Part shown: in pieces, positions 1 to 9,292 of the stretch | Numbering within the stretch: position 1 is the first letter of the stretch | How the letters are laid out: every line of letters begins with the position of its first letter | DNA from: Clostridia bacterium | GTDB lineage: Bacteria; Bacillota; Clostridia; Christensenellales; CAG-138 | Reading direction: 5' to 3' | Assembly (NCBI GenBank): GCA_017435905.1 | Contig: JAFSEB010000069.1 | Coordinates: 1-40,217, forward strand | DNA: 40,217 bases | Made by a program: the position numbers and the translations under genes | Notes under the pieces: model-generated | What the model was told of the DNA's origin: nothing | Database searches by the model: none | The model's input: only the letters and a program-made list of their open reading frames with translations

Positions 1-183
1 CGCAAAATGGATCGCTTTCGGGTAAATGCAAGGAAGAGGAGGAAGGCATATCCGTCGATATTCCGACCGACGATGACGATGCAGTTGCCCGGAATGGATT
101 CGTTTTGCGGCGATGTTTTCTTATTGGAATACCCCGAAAGCGCCCGGCTTTGCCGGGCGCTTTGGAATAAAGGGTATTGCTGC
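1..183. other. Window edge, no assignable gene
   Basis: No complete gene is visible. On the plus strand one reading frame (third frame) is open from the edge to a TAA at 168-170. It holds an acidic stretch (EEEEG, then TDDDD) and could be the tail of a gene entering from the left, but it runs through the hairpin at 137-163, so it is doubtful. Another frame closes with TAA at 23-25. Confidence 0.3.
137..163. terminator. Hairpin terminator after the glutamate-synthase-like gene
   Basis: A perfect 12-base-pair stem, AAAGCGCCCGGC against GCCGGGCGCTTT, with a three-base loop. It lies 20 bases past the stop of the minus-strand gene that ends at 184. The flanking A and T runs are short (three bases), so termination could be inefficient. 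The symmetry would let it work for transcripts from either side. Confidence 0.55.
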
Positions 184-1710
184 TCAATCGTCGAACCAGG
201 TGCCCCTGAGGATGGCCTTCGCATCCCTTGTGAGGGGGATCACATCGCTCTGATCCACATAGCGGATATCGAACTTGCGGTTGAGCGCCGCAAAGTGGCG
301 AAGGCCGAATGCCATTTTCTGCAGGTAGGAATAAGCGCTGATGGCGCCGGTGGAAATGTTGTCCGCCTCCGCCCCGTACAGGCTGCGAAGCTCCGTCAGG
401 TGACGGAAGAGGGATTCCTTGTCGGTGCCGTATTTCTGCAGGTGCTGGGGCAGGCGACCCTCCTCCAGCAGCTTGCCGATCATCTGTCCGCTCATGGCTG
501 CCGCCATGCCTGCACGGCAAAGGCCGATGGCGGTAATATAGGGCGCACCGATGGCAAGGGCTTTGTATGCCTGATCCTCGGAAGCGAAACCGCCCGTCAG
601 CGTGATGGCGGGGATGGTGTGGCCCTCCGCCTCCAGCCGTTTGCAGATGGAAACAAGGGCGCTTTCGATGCACACCGCCGGCAGACCCCACTCGTTCATC
701 ATCTTGGAGGGGCTTCTGCCGCTGCCGCCGCCGGCGCCGTCATAGGTGACCATGTCCGCATCCGCCGCAATGGCAATGCGCAGCACACGCTCAAGGTCCA
801 CCCTGTCGTAGCCTGCCATCTTGAAATACACACGCTCAAGGCCAAGCTCACGCAGCGCCCCGATACGCTTCATGAGGGTCTCCTCCGTCCACATGGGCAG
901 GCGTGCATAGACCCAGAAGTTGGGGGCTGCGCCGCGGGCATAGGCTTCCTGCACCGCCGGGTCGGAAGGATCCGGGTGCACGATCATGCCGGCAGCCTGC
1001 TTTTTGAGCGCCGCCTCAAGGCTCTTGAGGGGTACCGCAGGCTGGGTGCCCTTGGCGGACTGCCCGAATTTGAACTGGATGGCCTTCACGCCGCACTCGG
1101 TGATGGCGTATTCCGGCAGCCCCACCATGTCATCCTCCACATTGCACTGCAGGATGATCTCGCCGTAGCCCCTGTCATAGCGGCGGAAGGAATCGAGGAT
1201 CTCCCTGAGCTTCGGGAAACTGACGATCTTGCCCTTTTCATCGTAAGCGGCTTCGGGATCGTTGCTGCGTGCATCCTCGCCGATCACGCAGGGGATGCCT
1301 GCCATGGCGGCAGCGCCGAAATAATCCTTCCAGTTCAGCTTGATGAGGGCAGGGAAGGTGAAGGGCAGCGCCATTTTGATGGGGTGGCGCTTGCCGTAGG
1401 TGCGCTCAAGGCCGATGTTGAACATGGTGGCCTTTTCGCTGTCCGCCGGTGCGTCCACCGCACCGAATACACGGCCGTTGATGTTGAAGTGGGAATAATC
1501 GATGGGCAGATCCTTTTCGCTTGCCACCTGATTGCTGCCGGTGTTGGTGGGGTAGACCATCTCCATGCCAAGCACGCCGGAAAGACCGATCTCACAGGTG
1601 CCGGCACAATCCGCCGTGCAGAAGGAGCACATGCCGGAAAAAGGGCTTACATGCCTGCTGCGCAGTTTCGTATCGTTGAATGCAGATTCAAGAAAAGGGC
1701 TGTAACTCAT
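184..1710 (-). CDS. FMN-binding glutamate-synthase-like oxidoreductase
   Basis: 508 residues. The C-terminal two thirds match the FMN-binding alpha/beta-barrel domain of glutamate synthase large subunits: a glycine-rich VTYDGAGGGSGRSP segment (barrel loop that binds FMN phosphate), TLTGGFAS, and AIGAPYITAIGLCRAG close to the end. Such stand-alone proteins are thought to use the barrel for ammonia- or electron-linked chemistry, but their substrates are poorly known. The N-terminus has a four-cysteine cluster (Cys28, Cys31, Cys35, Cys39) suggestive of an iron-sulfur or zinc site. No glutaminase domain is attached and no small GltD-type subunit is adjacent. The ATG at 1710 is chosen because AAAGGA sits 9 bases upstream; a GTG at 1728 is in frame but lacks such a site. 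It has its own promoter at 1770-1798. Confidence in the fold is high, in the reaction low. Confidence 0.8.
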   Translation of the reverse strand: MSYSPFLESAFNDTKLRSRHVSPFSGMCSFCTADCAGTCEIGLSGVLGMEMVYPTNTGSNQVASEKDLPIDYSHFNINGRVFGAVDAPADSEKATMFNIGLERTYGKRHPIKMALPFTFPALIKLNWKDYFGAAAMAGIPCVIGEDARSNDPEAAYDEKGKIVSFPKLREILDSFRRYDRGYGEIILQCNVEDDMVGLPEYAITECGVKAIQFKFGQSAKGTQPAVPLKSLEAALKKQAAGMIVHPDPSDPAVQEAYARGAAPNFWVYARLPMWTEETLMKRIGALRELGLERVYFKMAGYDRVDLERVLRIAIAADADMVTYDGAGGGSGRSPSKMMNEWGLPAVCIESALVSICKRLEAEGHTIPAITLTGGFASEDQAYKALAIGAPYITAIGLCRAGMAAAMSGQMIGKLLEEGRLPQHLQKYGTDKESLFRHLTELRSLYGAEADNISTGAISAYSYLQKMAFGLRHFAALNRKFDIRYVDQSDVIPLTRDAKAILRGTWFDD

Positions 1711-1769
1711 GATTGACCATCCTTTCACGTACAGAAATCGGGAAATGCTGTTCTTCCATTCTATTGTCT

Positions 1770-1798
1770 ATTGTAGCCTGCGGCGGCTGCGGCTTCAA
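1770..1798 (-). promoter_or_regulatory. Promoter of the glutamate-synthase-like gene
   Basis: On the minus strand, -35 TTGAAG (1793-1798) and -10 TACAAT (1770-1775) with exactly 17 bases between. It lies about 60 bases upstream of the start at 1710 and beyond the hairpin that ends the preceding gene. Confidence 0.7.
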
Positions 1799-1833
1799 CC
1801 GCATTTACACAATAAGAGTCATTACATGCAAGC

Positions 1834-1872
1834 AACGCTCCCGCAGGGCTGACCCCACGGGAGCGTTTTTTT
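1834..1872. terminator. Terminator after the MalY-like gene
   Basis: Ten-base-pair stem AACGCTCCCG / CGGGAGCGTT with a 14-base loop, starting just past the stop of the minus-strand aminotransferase. The clear T run (1866-1872) lies on the plus strand, so on the minus strand the hairpin is preceded by A residues rather than followed by T residues. It separates the aminotransferase from the next promoter. Confidence 0.6.
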
Positions 1873-1874
1873 GC

Positions 1875-3047
1875 TTAATAGGCGCAGGTCATGTTTTCCA
1901 CGATGCGCTTCACCGCTTCCGCCACGTTTTCACGGGAGGTGGCAAGGTTCATGCGGATGAAGGTGGCGGTATCATCGCCGCCGAAGATCTTGCCGAGGTT
2001 GAAGGCGATCTTGCACTTATCCTGCATAAAGGGCTTGATCTCCTCCGGCTTCAGGTAGGCGCCGAAATCGATCCACATCAGGTAGGTGCCCTCAAGGGGA
2101 GACACCACAGCCATGGGCAGTTCCTTTGCAAGGGTCTCCTTCACATACAGGTAGTTGCCGTGAATGATCTCAAGGATGCCTTCGAGCCAATCCCTGCCGC
2201 CCCGGTAGGCTGCCTCTGCGGCAATGTAGCCGAAGGGCGTGCCGCCGGTCACATGGATGGAGGAGGTATAGGCATCGAACTTTTTACGGATGTCATCGTT
2301 GGGGATGATGACGAAGGAGTTCTGGCAGGCTGCAAGGTTGAAGGTCTTGCTGGGAGCGGTAAGGGTAACGAGCATGTCATCATAATCGCCCACGGAGGCG
2401 CTGGGGATATGCTGATTGGGCGCAAAGACGATATCCTGATGGATCTCATCGCTCAGTACGATCACGCCGTTTTCCTTGCAGATGTCGAGCATGGTCTTCA
2501 GTTCCTCCCTTGTCCATACCCTGCCCACCGGGTTGTGGGGGGAGGAAAGGATGAACATCTTCACGTTGTTTTCCTTCACCGCTGCTTCAAAGGCGGCAAA
2601 GTCGATGCTGTAGCGGCCGTTCGCATTCACAAGGGGGCAGCCGATGAGCTTTCTTTCGTTGTCCTTCACCGCAAAGTGGAAGGGATGGTACACGGGCATC
2701 TGCAGCAGGATGGCGTCATCCTTTTCCGTCAGGATCTGCACCAGCCAGTTGAAGGCTGCCACCACGCCCGGCGACCAGCGGATGTGTTCACGCTTCACGG
2801 TGTGCCCGTGGCGTTCCTTTTCCCAATCGATAAAGGCACCGTAATAGCTTTCCGGGGTCAGGTAATAGCCCTGCGCACCCATTTCCACATACTTGTGCTG
2901 GGCTTCCCTGACGGCGGCAGGCACCTTGAAGTCCATATCCGCCACCCACATGGCCAGCATATCCTTATCGCCGTAAAGCTTTTCAAGGGCATCCCATTTG
3001 AAGGAATCCGTATTATGTCTGTCGATGTAAATGATCTCTTCCCGCAT
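1875..3047 (-). CDS. MalY/PatB family PLP-dependent aminotransferase (putative C-S lyase)
   Basis: 390 residues, full length for fold-type I PLP enzymes of the MalY/PatB group. These act as cystathionine beta-lyases, releasing homocysteine, pyruvate and ammonia, or as other cysteine-conjugate lyases; some also regulate. Visible landmarks are WVADMDF near residue 35 (typical of this group), SSPHNPVGR around 170, the PLP-contacting SDEIHQD around 200, and the Schiff-base lysine Lys234 in APSKTFNLA. Start ATG with AAAAAGGAG upstream; its own promoter lies at 3091-3120. It is cytosolic and transcribed alone. Whether the true reaction is C-S lysis or transamination cannot be decided from sequence. 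Confidence 0.85.
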   Translation of the reverse strand: MREEIIYIDRHNTDSFKWDALEKLYGDKDMLAMWVADMDFKVPAAVREAQHKYVEMGAQGYYLTPESYYGAFIDWEKERHGHTVKREHIRWSPGVVAAFNWLVQILTEKDDAILLQMPVYHPFHFAVKDNERKLIGCPLVNANGRYSIDFAAFEAAVKENNVKMFILSSPHNPVGRVWTREELKTMLDICKENGVIVLSDEIHQDIVFAPNQHIPSASVGDYDDMLVTLTAPSKTFNLAACQNSFVIIPNDDIRKKFDAYTSSIHVTGGTPFGYIAAEAAYRGGRDWLEGILEIIHGNYLYVKETLAKELPMAVVSPLEGTYLMWIDFGAYLKPEEIKPFMQDKCKIAFNLGKIFGGDDTATFIRMNLATSRENVAEAVKRIVENMTCAY

Positions 3048-3090
3048 AAACGCACGCTCCTTTTTGTTCGGTTCAGGGTTTCATAAAAAA

Positions 3091-3120
3091 AGTATAGCGC
3101 AAAGAGGTGCTGCGCCGCAA
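3091..3120 (-). promoter_or_regulatory. Promoter of the MalY-like gene
   Basis: Minus-strand -35 TTGCGG (3115-3120) and -10 TATACT (3091-3096), spacing 18, about 45 bases before the start codon. It is back to back with the promoter of the acyltransferase gene at 3201-3229. Confidence 0.65.
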
Positions 3121-3200
3121 GATGAGAAGGACTTGTTTCTCCTTTTTCCCGTTCCATGCAAAAAGCTGATAATATATATAAAAAATATGCCGGATAACGG

Positions 3201-3229
3201 TTGTAAATCCGCCCGGTATCGGGTACACT
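3201..3229 (+). promoter_or_regulatory. Promoter of the acyltransferase gene
   Basis: -35 TTGTAA (3201-3206) and -10 TACACT (3224-3229) with a 17-base spacer, about 38 bases upstream of the GTG start. Confidence 0.65.
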
Positions 3230-3266
3230 ATTTAAGCTTATTTACGCTCGCGAAAGGAACACGAAC

Positions 3267-4517
3267 GTGGAGATCAATTACAAAAACAAAAAAAGCTACA
3301 ACACCAGAAAATATCCCATCCGTCAGCCGCTGATCATCGTGTGGCTCATCGCCCTGCTGTCGAAGATCGCCCTCATCGGGCAGAAGTACAAGGTGGAAAA
3401 GATCGGCATGGAGGGCATCAAGCCGCCCTATATCCTTTTGAGCAACCATCAGTACTTTATCGATTTTGAGCTTGCAGCCCTGCTCACCTTCCCCCACCGG
3501 GTGAACAACGTGGTCTCCATTGACGGTTACTACCGCCGCCCGTGGCTGATGGAGCTCATCGGCTGCATCTGCAAGCGCAAATTCACCAATGATATCCACC
3601 TTGTGAAAGCCATCAACAAGGTCATCCGCAAGGGCGATATCCTCAGCATGTATCCGGAAGCACGCTACACGCCCATCGGCACCCTTGCCTACCTGCCCGA
3701 TTCCCTCGGGAAGCTGGTGAAGATGAACAAGTGCCCCCTTGTGGTCATCACCCATCACGGCAACCACCTGCACACCCCCTTCTGGAATTTCCGCAAAAAG
3801 CGCAAGGTGCCGCTGCACACGGTAATGAAGCTCGTCCTGACGGCGGAAGAGGTGCAGTCCATGACGCCTGCCGCCATCAACGATGCCATCCGCAATGCCA
3901 TGCAGTATGATGAATACCGCTACCAGAAGGAAAACAACATCCGCATCACGGAGCCTTACCGGGCGGAGGGGCTGCACAAGGTGCTTTACAAGTGCCCCCG
4001 CTGCGGTGCGGAATCGAAGATGGCAACGAAGGGAACGGAGCTTTTCTGCACCGAATGCAAAAAGCGCTGGAACCTGGAGGAAGACGGCAGCCTGCGTGCC
4101 CTTGAAGGGGAAACGGAATTCCCCCACATCCCCGATTGGTTCGAGTGGGAACGCAGCGAGGTGCGCAAGGAGATCGAACGGGGGGAATACGCCTTCCGTG
4201 ACAAGGCGGATGTATACTCCCTGCCCCGCTGCTGGCGGTTCTTCCACCTTGGGGAAGCCACCTTCTCCCACACGGCGGAGGAAGGCTTCGTGGTGGAAGG
4301 CTTCTACCGGGGCAAGCCCTACCGGGTGCAGCGCACGCCGGAAAGCATGAACAGCCTGCACGTGGAGTACGATTACTGCTACATCAAGCCCTTTGACTGC
4401 GTGGATATTTCCACCGATACGGATTCGCTGTACTGCTACCCCACAAAGGAAAACGTGATCACGAAGCTCGCCTTCGCCACGGAAGAGCTTTACAAACTGA
4501 AGACAGAACGCAAATAA
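3267..4517 (+). CDS. PlsC-type acyltransferase with C-terminal zinc-ribbon domain
   Basis: 416 residues. The first half is a 1-acyl-glycerol-phosphate acyltransferase (PlsC) domain: a hydrophobic N-terminal segment (about 20-45), the HX4D catalytic motif as NHQYFID (about 59-65), and YPEAR (about 130), corresponding to the second glycerolipid-binding block. Such enzymes transfer fatty acyl groups to lysophospholipids at the membrane. After about residue 240 come a CPRCG and a CTEC pair that form a likely zinc ribbon, then a 130-residue tail of unknown role. The start is GTG, chosen because AAAGGA lies 8 bases before it and no ATG start is near. A single-gene unit with its own promoter and terminator. 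The zinc-ribbon fusion suggests a lipid or acyl acceptor other than the standard phospholipid pathway. Confidence 0.8.
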   Translation: MEINYKNKKSYNTRKYPIRQPLIIVWLIALLSKIALIGQKYKVEKIGMEGIKPPYILLSNHQYFIDFELAALLTFPHRVNNVVSIDGYYRRPWLMELIGCICKRKFTNDIHLVKAINKVIRKGDILSMYPEARYTPIGTLAYLPDSLGKLVKMNKCPLVVITHHGNHLHTPFWNFRKKRKVPLHTVMKLVLTAEEVQSMTPAAINDAIRNAMQYDEYRYQKENNIRITEPYRAEGLHKVLYKCPRCGAESKMATKGTELFCTECKKRWNLEEDGSLRALEGETEFPHIPDWFEWERSEVRKEIERGEYAFRDKADVYSLPRCWRFFHLGEATFSHTAEEGFVVEGFYRGKPYRVQRTPESMNSLHVEYDYCYIKPFDCVDISTDTDSLYCYPTKENVITKLAFATEELYKLKTERK

Positions 4518-4530
4518 TGCATCCTATACA

Positions 4531-4556
4531 AAAAGGACAGCAGCTGCTGTCCTTTT
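4531..4556. terminator. Bidirectional terminator between convergent genes
   Basis: Palindrome AAAAGGACAGCAG / CTGCTGTCCTTTT, followed by T residues on both strands. It ends the plus-strand acyltransferase gene and the minus-strand LysR gene. Confidence 0.85.
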
Positions 4557-4571
4557 TTATTGCATATCCGT

Positions 4572-5468
4572 TTATTTTTCCTCACCGGATGCGGCGATCA
4601 CATCGGCGATGTTTTCCTTTACGTATTCCACAAATGCCCTGACGGCAGGGGAGGTCTGGCGGCCGGCGGATACCGCAATGCCGATCTCACGCTCCGAATC
4701 CTCAAGGGGGATGAAGCGCAGGCATTCATCCTGCGGCAGGCTCTTTGTCATCAGCTCCGGCAGCACCGTGATGCCAAGCCCGTGGCGCACCATGGCAACG
4801 GCGGCGAAGTCATCGCCCATCTCAAAGCGGACGGTGGGGGATACGCCCACGGAGGCGAAGATCTTACCGATATCGTAGTGGACGCCCTCCGCCGGCATGA
4901 TGAAGGGCATGCTGGTGAGCATGCAGGGGTTGAGCACCTTTTCATCCGCAAGGCCGCTCTTGTCGCTGACGATGGCGATGAGCCTGTCCTTCACAAGGGG
5001 CGTTACCATGAAGCCCTGCCGGGAGGGAAGGCTGACAAAGCCGCAATCCACGGTATTTTCCGCAAGTGCCTGCTCCACCTCCGCATAGTTGCCGCTCTGC
5101 ACCGTGACCTGAATGCCCGGGAAGCGCTGGCGGAAGCCCTGCAGGATCTGCGGCAGGCAGCTGATGGCGATGCTGGAGAAGGTACCCACACGGATCTGCC
5201 CCGTTTCCACGCCCAGCATGGCACGGGCAATATCCATCACGTCCTGCTGTGCATCAAGCAGGCGCTTCACATAGGGGAACAGGCGTGTGCCCTCCCTTGT
5301 GAGCTGCACGCCGTTTTTGGAGCGCACGAACAGCTTGAGATCAAGCTCATCCTCCAGCGCCATGATCAGGTGGCTCATACCGGACTGGGTGTAACCGAGC
5401 ACCTCCGCCGCTTTGGTGAAGCTCTGCAGCTGTGCCGCTGTGACAAACGCCATATACTTGTTATGCAT
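4572..5468 (-). CDS. LysR-family transcriptional regulator
   Basis: 298 residues, the usual LysR length. The N-terminal 60 residues form the winged helix-turn-helix (AAQLQSFTKAAEVLGYTQSGMSHLI), and about 90-290 is the periplasmic-binding-protein-like effector domain (GQIRVGTFSSIAISCLPQIL onward). The ATG at 5468 is preferred because GAGG lies 6 bases upstream; the in-frame ATG at 5480 has no such site. The gene is divergent from the membrane protein at 5601, with overlapping control region, which is the classic LysR arrangement; it probably controls that gene and itself. The effector is unknown. Confidence 0.9.
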   Translation of the reverse strand: MHNKYMAFVTAAQLQSFTKAAEVLGYTQSGMSHLIMALEDELDLKLFVRSKNGVQLTREGTRLFPYVKRLLDAQQDVMDIARAMLGVETGQIRVGTFSSIAISCLPQILQGFRQRFPGIQVTVQSGNYAEVEQALAENTVDCGFVSLPSRQGFMVTPLVKDRLIAIVSDKSGLADEKVLNPCMLTSMPFIMPAEGVHYDIGKIFASVGVSPTVRFEMGDDFAAVAMVRHGLGITVLPELMTKSLPQDECLRFIPLEDSEREIGIAVSAGRQTSPAVRAFVEYVKENIADVIAASGEEK

Positions 5469-5511
5469 GCTGTACCTCATTCATGTGGTTTTATAATGTG
5501 AAAGGCTTCTT

Positions 5512-5528
5512 ATTGTCATTTTACTAAT
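5512..5528. promoter_or_regulatory. Candidate LysR operator in the divergent control region
   Basis: ATT-N11-AAT spans 5512-5528 and fits the T-N11-A pattern of LysR sites. It overlaps the -35 region of the 5601 promoter and lies just upstream of a plausible minus-strand promoter (ATGACA, 18 bases, TATAAA). The pattern is weak and common in AT-rich DNA. Confidence 0.4.
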
Positions 5529-5548
5529 TGATTTTACCACAGTATAAT
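5520..5548 (+). promoter_or_regulatory. Promoter of the membrane-protein gene
   Basis: -35 TTTACT (5520-5525), 17-base spacer, perfect -10 TATAAT (5543-5548), about 50 bases upstream of the start at 5601. The weak -35 overlapped by the candidate operator suggests activator dependence or repression. Confidence 0.65.
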
Positions 5549-5600
5549 AGAAACTGCAAAGCGTTTTCACCGTTTTTTTAAGGAAAAAGAGGAGTTTTTC

Positions 5601-6797
5601 ATGGAAAAAAGCGTTTTAAGAAAAGGAACGGCACGCAAAACCCCCGAAAATAAAAAAACAGCGGATATTCTTGTTCCGCTGCTGTTCCTTGCGGTATTCA
5701 TTCTGCTGTTCGTGGTCTTTGCCAAGCCCATGGGGCTTTCCAACATGCTCAACACCATGATGAACACCGCCTACAGCCTTCTGACGGATACGGCGCTTTA
5801 CATCATGGCCATTGCGGTCATCACCGGCGCCCTCAGCGCACTGCTCACGGAGTTTGGCGTGGTGGAGCTTTTGAACAGGCTTCTTTCGCCCCTCATGCGC
5901 CCCCTTTACGACCTGCCCGGCGCCGCATCCCTCGGCGTGGTGACCACCTATCTTTCCGATAACCCGGCCATCCTTGCCCTGGCGGACGATATGCGCTACC
6001 GCCGCTACTTCAAAGCCTACCAGATCCCTGCCCTCACCAACATCGGCACATCCTTCGGCATGGGTCTTATCGTGACCACCTTTATGCTGGGGCTTTCCGG
6101 CAGCATGGGTGAAAGCACCGCCCTTGCAGTGCTCTGCGGCAACATGGGTGCAGTCGCAGGCAGCATCCTCAGCACACGGCTGTTCCTCATCTTCACCAAA
6201 AAAGCCCTCGGCACCGATGCCCCTGCCGGCTCCGTTCACGAAGCAAAGCAGGAAGAAGAAACGGAAAAAAAGAAGGAAAAGCTCTTCCTCCGTGTTATGA
6301 ACGCCCTGATGGAGGGCGGCAAACGGGGCGTGGATCTCGGCCTTGGCATCATCCCGGGCGTGCTGATCATCTGCACCCTCATCATGATGCTTACCAACGG
6401 CCCGCAGGAAGGCGGCGTTTACACCGGCGCAGCCTATGAGGGCATTGCCCTGCTGCCTGCTGCCGCCAGTAAGATCAGCTTTCTTCTCAAGCCCCTGTTC
6501 GGCTTCACCAGCACCGCCAATATCGCCGTGCCCGTGACCGCCCTCGGCAGCGCCGGCGCCAGCCTTGGCATCGTGCCGCAGCTCATCAGCGCCGGTCAGG
6601 TCGCCTGCAACGATATCGCCGTGTTCACCGCCATCTGCATGTGCTGGAGCGGCTACCTTTCCACCCACGTTTCCATGATGGATCTCCTCGGGTGCAGCCA
6701 TTTCACCGGCAAAGCCATCCTTTGCCACACCTTCGGCGGTTTGCTGGCAGGCACCGCAGCCCATTGGCTGTATGTGCTCCTCTCCCTTCTCTTCTAA
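5601..6797 (+). CDS. Nucleoside-recognition (Gate)-like integral membrane protein, CD0519/CD1768 type
   Basis: 398 residues with about ten hydrophobic segments: 24-42, 60-82, several between 115 and 205, and several after 245. A charged cytosolic loop (EEETEKKKEK, about 215-225) splits it into two halves. Motifs such as TTYLSDNPAILALADD and the repeated glycine-rich membrane turns resemble Gate/nucleoside-recognition membrane proteins and the Clostridioides CD0519/CD1768 family. The transported substrate is not known. AGAGGAG precedes the ATG. It is divergent from a LysR regulator, which probably controls it, and is followed by a clear terminator. Confidence 0.65.
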   Translation: MEKSVLRKGTARKTPENKKTADILVPLLFLAVFILLFVVFAKPMGLSNMLNTMMNTAYSLLTDTALYIMAIAVITGALSALLTEFGVVELLNRLLSPLMRPLYDLPGAASLGVVTTYLSDNPAILALADDMRYRRYFKAYQIPALTNIGTSFGMGLIVTTFMLGLSGSMGESTALAVLCGNMGAVAGSILSTRLFLIFTKKALGTDAPAGSVHEAKQEEETEKKKEKLFLRVMNALMEGGKRGVDLGLGIIPGVLIICTLIMMLTNGPQEGGVYTGAAYEGIALLPAAASKISFLLKPLFGFTSTANIAVPVTALGSAGASLGIVPQLISAGQVACNDIAVFTAICMCWSGYLSTHVSMMDLLGCSHFTGKAILCHTFGGLLAGTAAHWLYVLLSLLF

Positions 6798-6827
6798 ATC
6801 ATCTTCTACCGTTCTCCAATCATTTTC

Positions 6828-6863
6828 CGATGCAGGGCCGCCGTGCGGCCCCTGTATCGTTTT
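6828..6863 (+). terminator. Terminator after the membrane-protein gene
   Basis: CGATGCAGGGCCGC pairs with GCGGCCCCTGTATCG (one bulge, one wobble) across a three-base loop and is followed by TTTT. Confidence 0.7.
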
Positions 6864-6900
6864 GGGAGCACCGGGATAATATATTTTCCGCCCGGCGGCA

Positions 6901-6929
6901 TTGACGGAAAAGGCGGAATGGTATACACT
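6901..6929 (+). promoter_or_regulatory. Promoter of the amidase/aminotransferase operon
   Basis: -35 TTGACG (6901-6906), 17-base spacer, -10 TACACT (6924-6929). The start codon is about 90 bases downstream, after an AAGGAGG site. Confidence 0.7.
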
Positions 6930-7021
6930 TTTACACAACGCAGTATCACGGTGCGTTTATTTGTGTATGATTGCGCAGCATACGGCTGCAAAAAAAGCGG
7001 TTCGTGTGATAAGGAGGCATT

Positions 7022-7804
7022 ATGAAGATCGCCTGCCTGCAGATGGATATGCAGCTCGGGAAGCCGGATGAAAACTTTGCCCATGCGGCAGGGCTCATCG
7101 CCAGGGCTGCCCCGGAAAACGATGTGCTGGTACTCCCCGAAACCTGGAACACGGGCTTTTTCCCGAAGGAAGGGCTTTCCGACCTTTCCGACAGGGATCT
7201 TGCACGGGTCAGGGCGGAGATCGGCGCCCTTGCCGGGCAGTACCGGGTCAACATCGTGGCAGGCAGCGTTTCCAACGTCCGTGAAGGTAAGGTCTTCAAC
7301 ACCGCCGCCGTCTTTGACCGCAGCGGCGCCTTCATTGCACAATACGATAAGACCCACCTTTTCACCCCCATGGGGGAGGATGACTACTTCACCGCCGGCA
7401 GCAAATTATGCACCTTCACCCTTGACGGCGTCCGGTGCGGCATCATCATTTGCTACGATATCCGTTTCCCGGAGCTGATAAGAAGCCTGACCGTGCCGGG
7501 GCTTGACATGCTGTTTGTGGTGTCCGAGTGGCCTCATGTGCGCACGGCGCACCTTCGCACGCTGACCGCCGCCCGGGCCATTGAAAACCAGATGTTCGTC
7601 GTCTGCTGCAATTCCTGCGGCAGGGCAGGCGAAACACGCTACGGCGGCAATTCCGCCATCATCGATCCCTGGGGCGAGACGGTTGCCCTTGCAGGGGAAG
7701 AAGAGGAGATCATCAGCGCAGACTGCGATCTTTCCATCCTGACGAAGATCCGCTCCACCATCCCCGTCTTTCGGGACAGGCGGCCGGAGCTCTACAACAT
7801 TTAG
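7022..7804 (+). CDS. Carbon-nitrogen hydrolase, nitrilase superfamily (omega-amidase-like)
   Basis: 260 residues, typical of the family. The catalytic triad is visible as Glu40 (LPETW), Lys110 (YDKTHLF) and Cys144 (CYDIRFPEL). The GFFPKE and CYDIRFPE segments fit the omega-amidase (Nit2-like) branch, which hydrolyses alpha-ketoglutaramate or alpha-ketosuccinamate to the keto acid and ammonia, or a related C-N hydrolase. AAGGAGG lies 5 bases before the ATG. The stop is 23 bases before the branched-chain aminotransferase, so the two are almost surely co-transcribed. Clearing keto-amide by-products would suit an aminotransferase partner. The exact substrate is inferred. Confidence 0.85.
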   Translation: MKIACLQMDMQLGKPDENFAHAAGLIARAAPENDVLVLPETWNTGFFPKEGLSDLSDRDLARVRAEIGALAGQYRVNIVAGSVSNVREGKVFNTAAVFDRSGAFIAQYDKTHLFTPMGEDDYFTAGSKLCTFTLDGVRCGIIICYDIRFPELIRSLTVPGLDMLFVVSEWPHVRTAHLRTLTAARAIENQMFVVCCNSCGRAGETRYGGNSAIIDPWGETVALAGEEEEIISADCDLSILTKIRSTIPVFRDRRPELYNI

Positions 7805-7827
7805 TACCAAGAAAGAAGGAACATAGC

Positions 7828-8916
<1,089 letters not shown>

Positions 8917-9120
8917 GAATAATCGGTTCCAAGAATACAAAACCCCGGCAGTTTTGGCTTAACAGTGATAAGGAACGAATTTTCCGATCAATTGTTGGCC
9001 GATGGTTTCCGGCGTGCATACGAGCAAACCCCGCCTGATTTCTAACAGAAAGCCAGGCGGGATTTTTTTCGATAATGTAATTTTTTATGGTAGGCAAGCC
9101 GGATTACCGGGAAAAAGCAG
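8917..9120. other. Intergenic tail of the ilvE operon
   Basis: No gene is seen between the ilvE stop and the promoter at 9121. The stretch holds a 13-base motif (AAAACCCCGGCAG, 8939-8951) whose inverted copy is at 10112-10124, and the terminator at 9030-9069. Base composition becomes AT-rich toward 9100. Confidence 0.5.
9030..9069 (+). terminator. Terminator of the amidase/ilvE operon
   Basis: Stem CCCGCCTG (9030-9037) with CAGGCGGG (9054-9061), 16-base loop, then a run of seven T residues at 9063-9069. Confidence 0.85.
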
Positions 9121-9150
9121 TTGGCATAAATAGTCATAGCATGGTATAAT
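9121..9150 (+). promoter_or_regulatory. Promoter of the AT-rich orphan gene
   Basis: -35 TTGGCA (9121-9126), 18-base spacer, perfect -10 TATAAT (9145-9150). It predicts a 5' leader of about 135 bases; a small GTCCT-GCAA-AGGAC hairpin (9153-9166) lies at the predicted transcript start. Confidence 0.65.
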
Positions 9151-9292
9151 ATGTCCTGCAAAGGACGAAACATCATGATTTCATCCCTTGATAAAAATGC
9201 ACACAAAAGATAGTGGTTAAATGATCTTTCCCTAATGGCGCATCGTTCAACAAAAAATTTGACAAGAATGACATAATGTGAGGGGTATTCAT

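Noticed and set aside
7..1716. Long plus-strand open frame of 569 codons
   Set aside because: It lies opposite the glutamate-synthase-like gene, has no ribosome site and has low-complexity, GC-driven composition; it is an antisense artefact of GC-rich codon use.
9259..9264. Perfect TTGACA just upstream of the AT-rich gene
   Set aside because: The matching -10 would fall on the ribosome site and start codon; the promoter at 9121-9150 is better placed.
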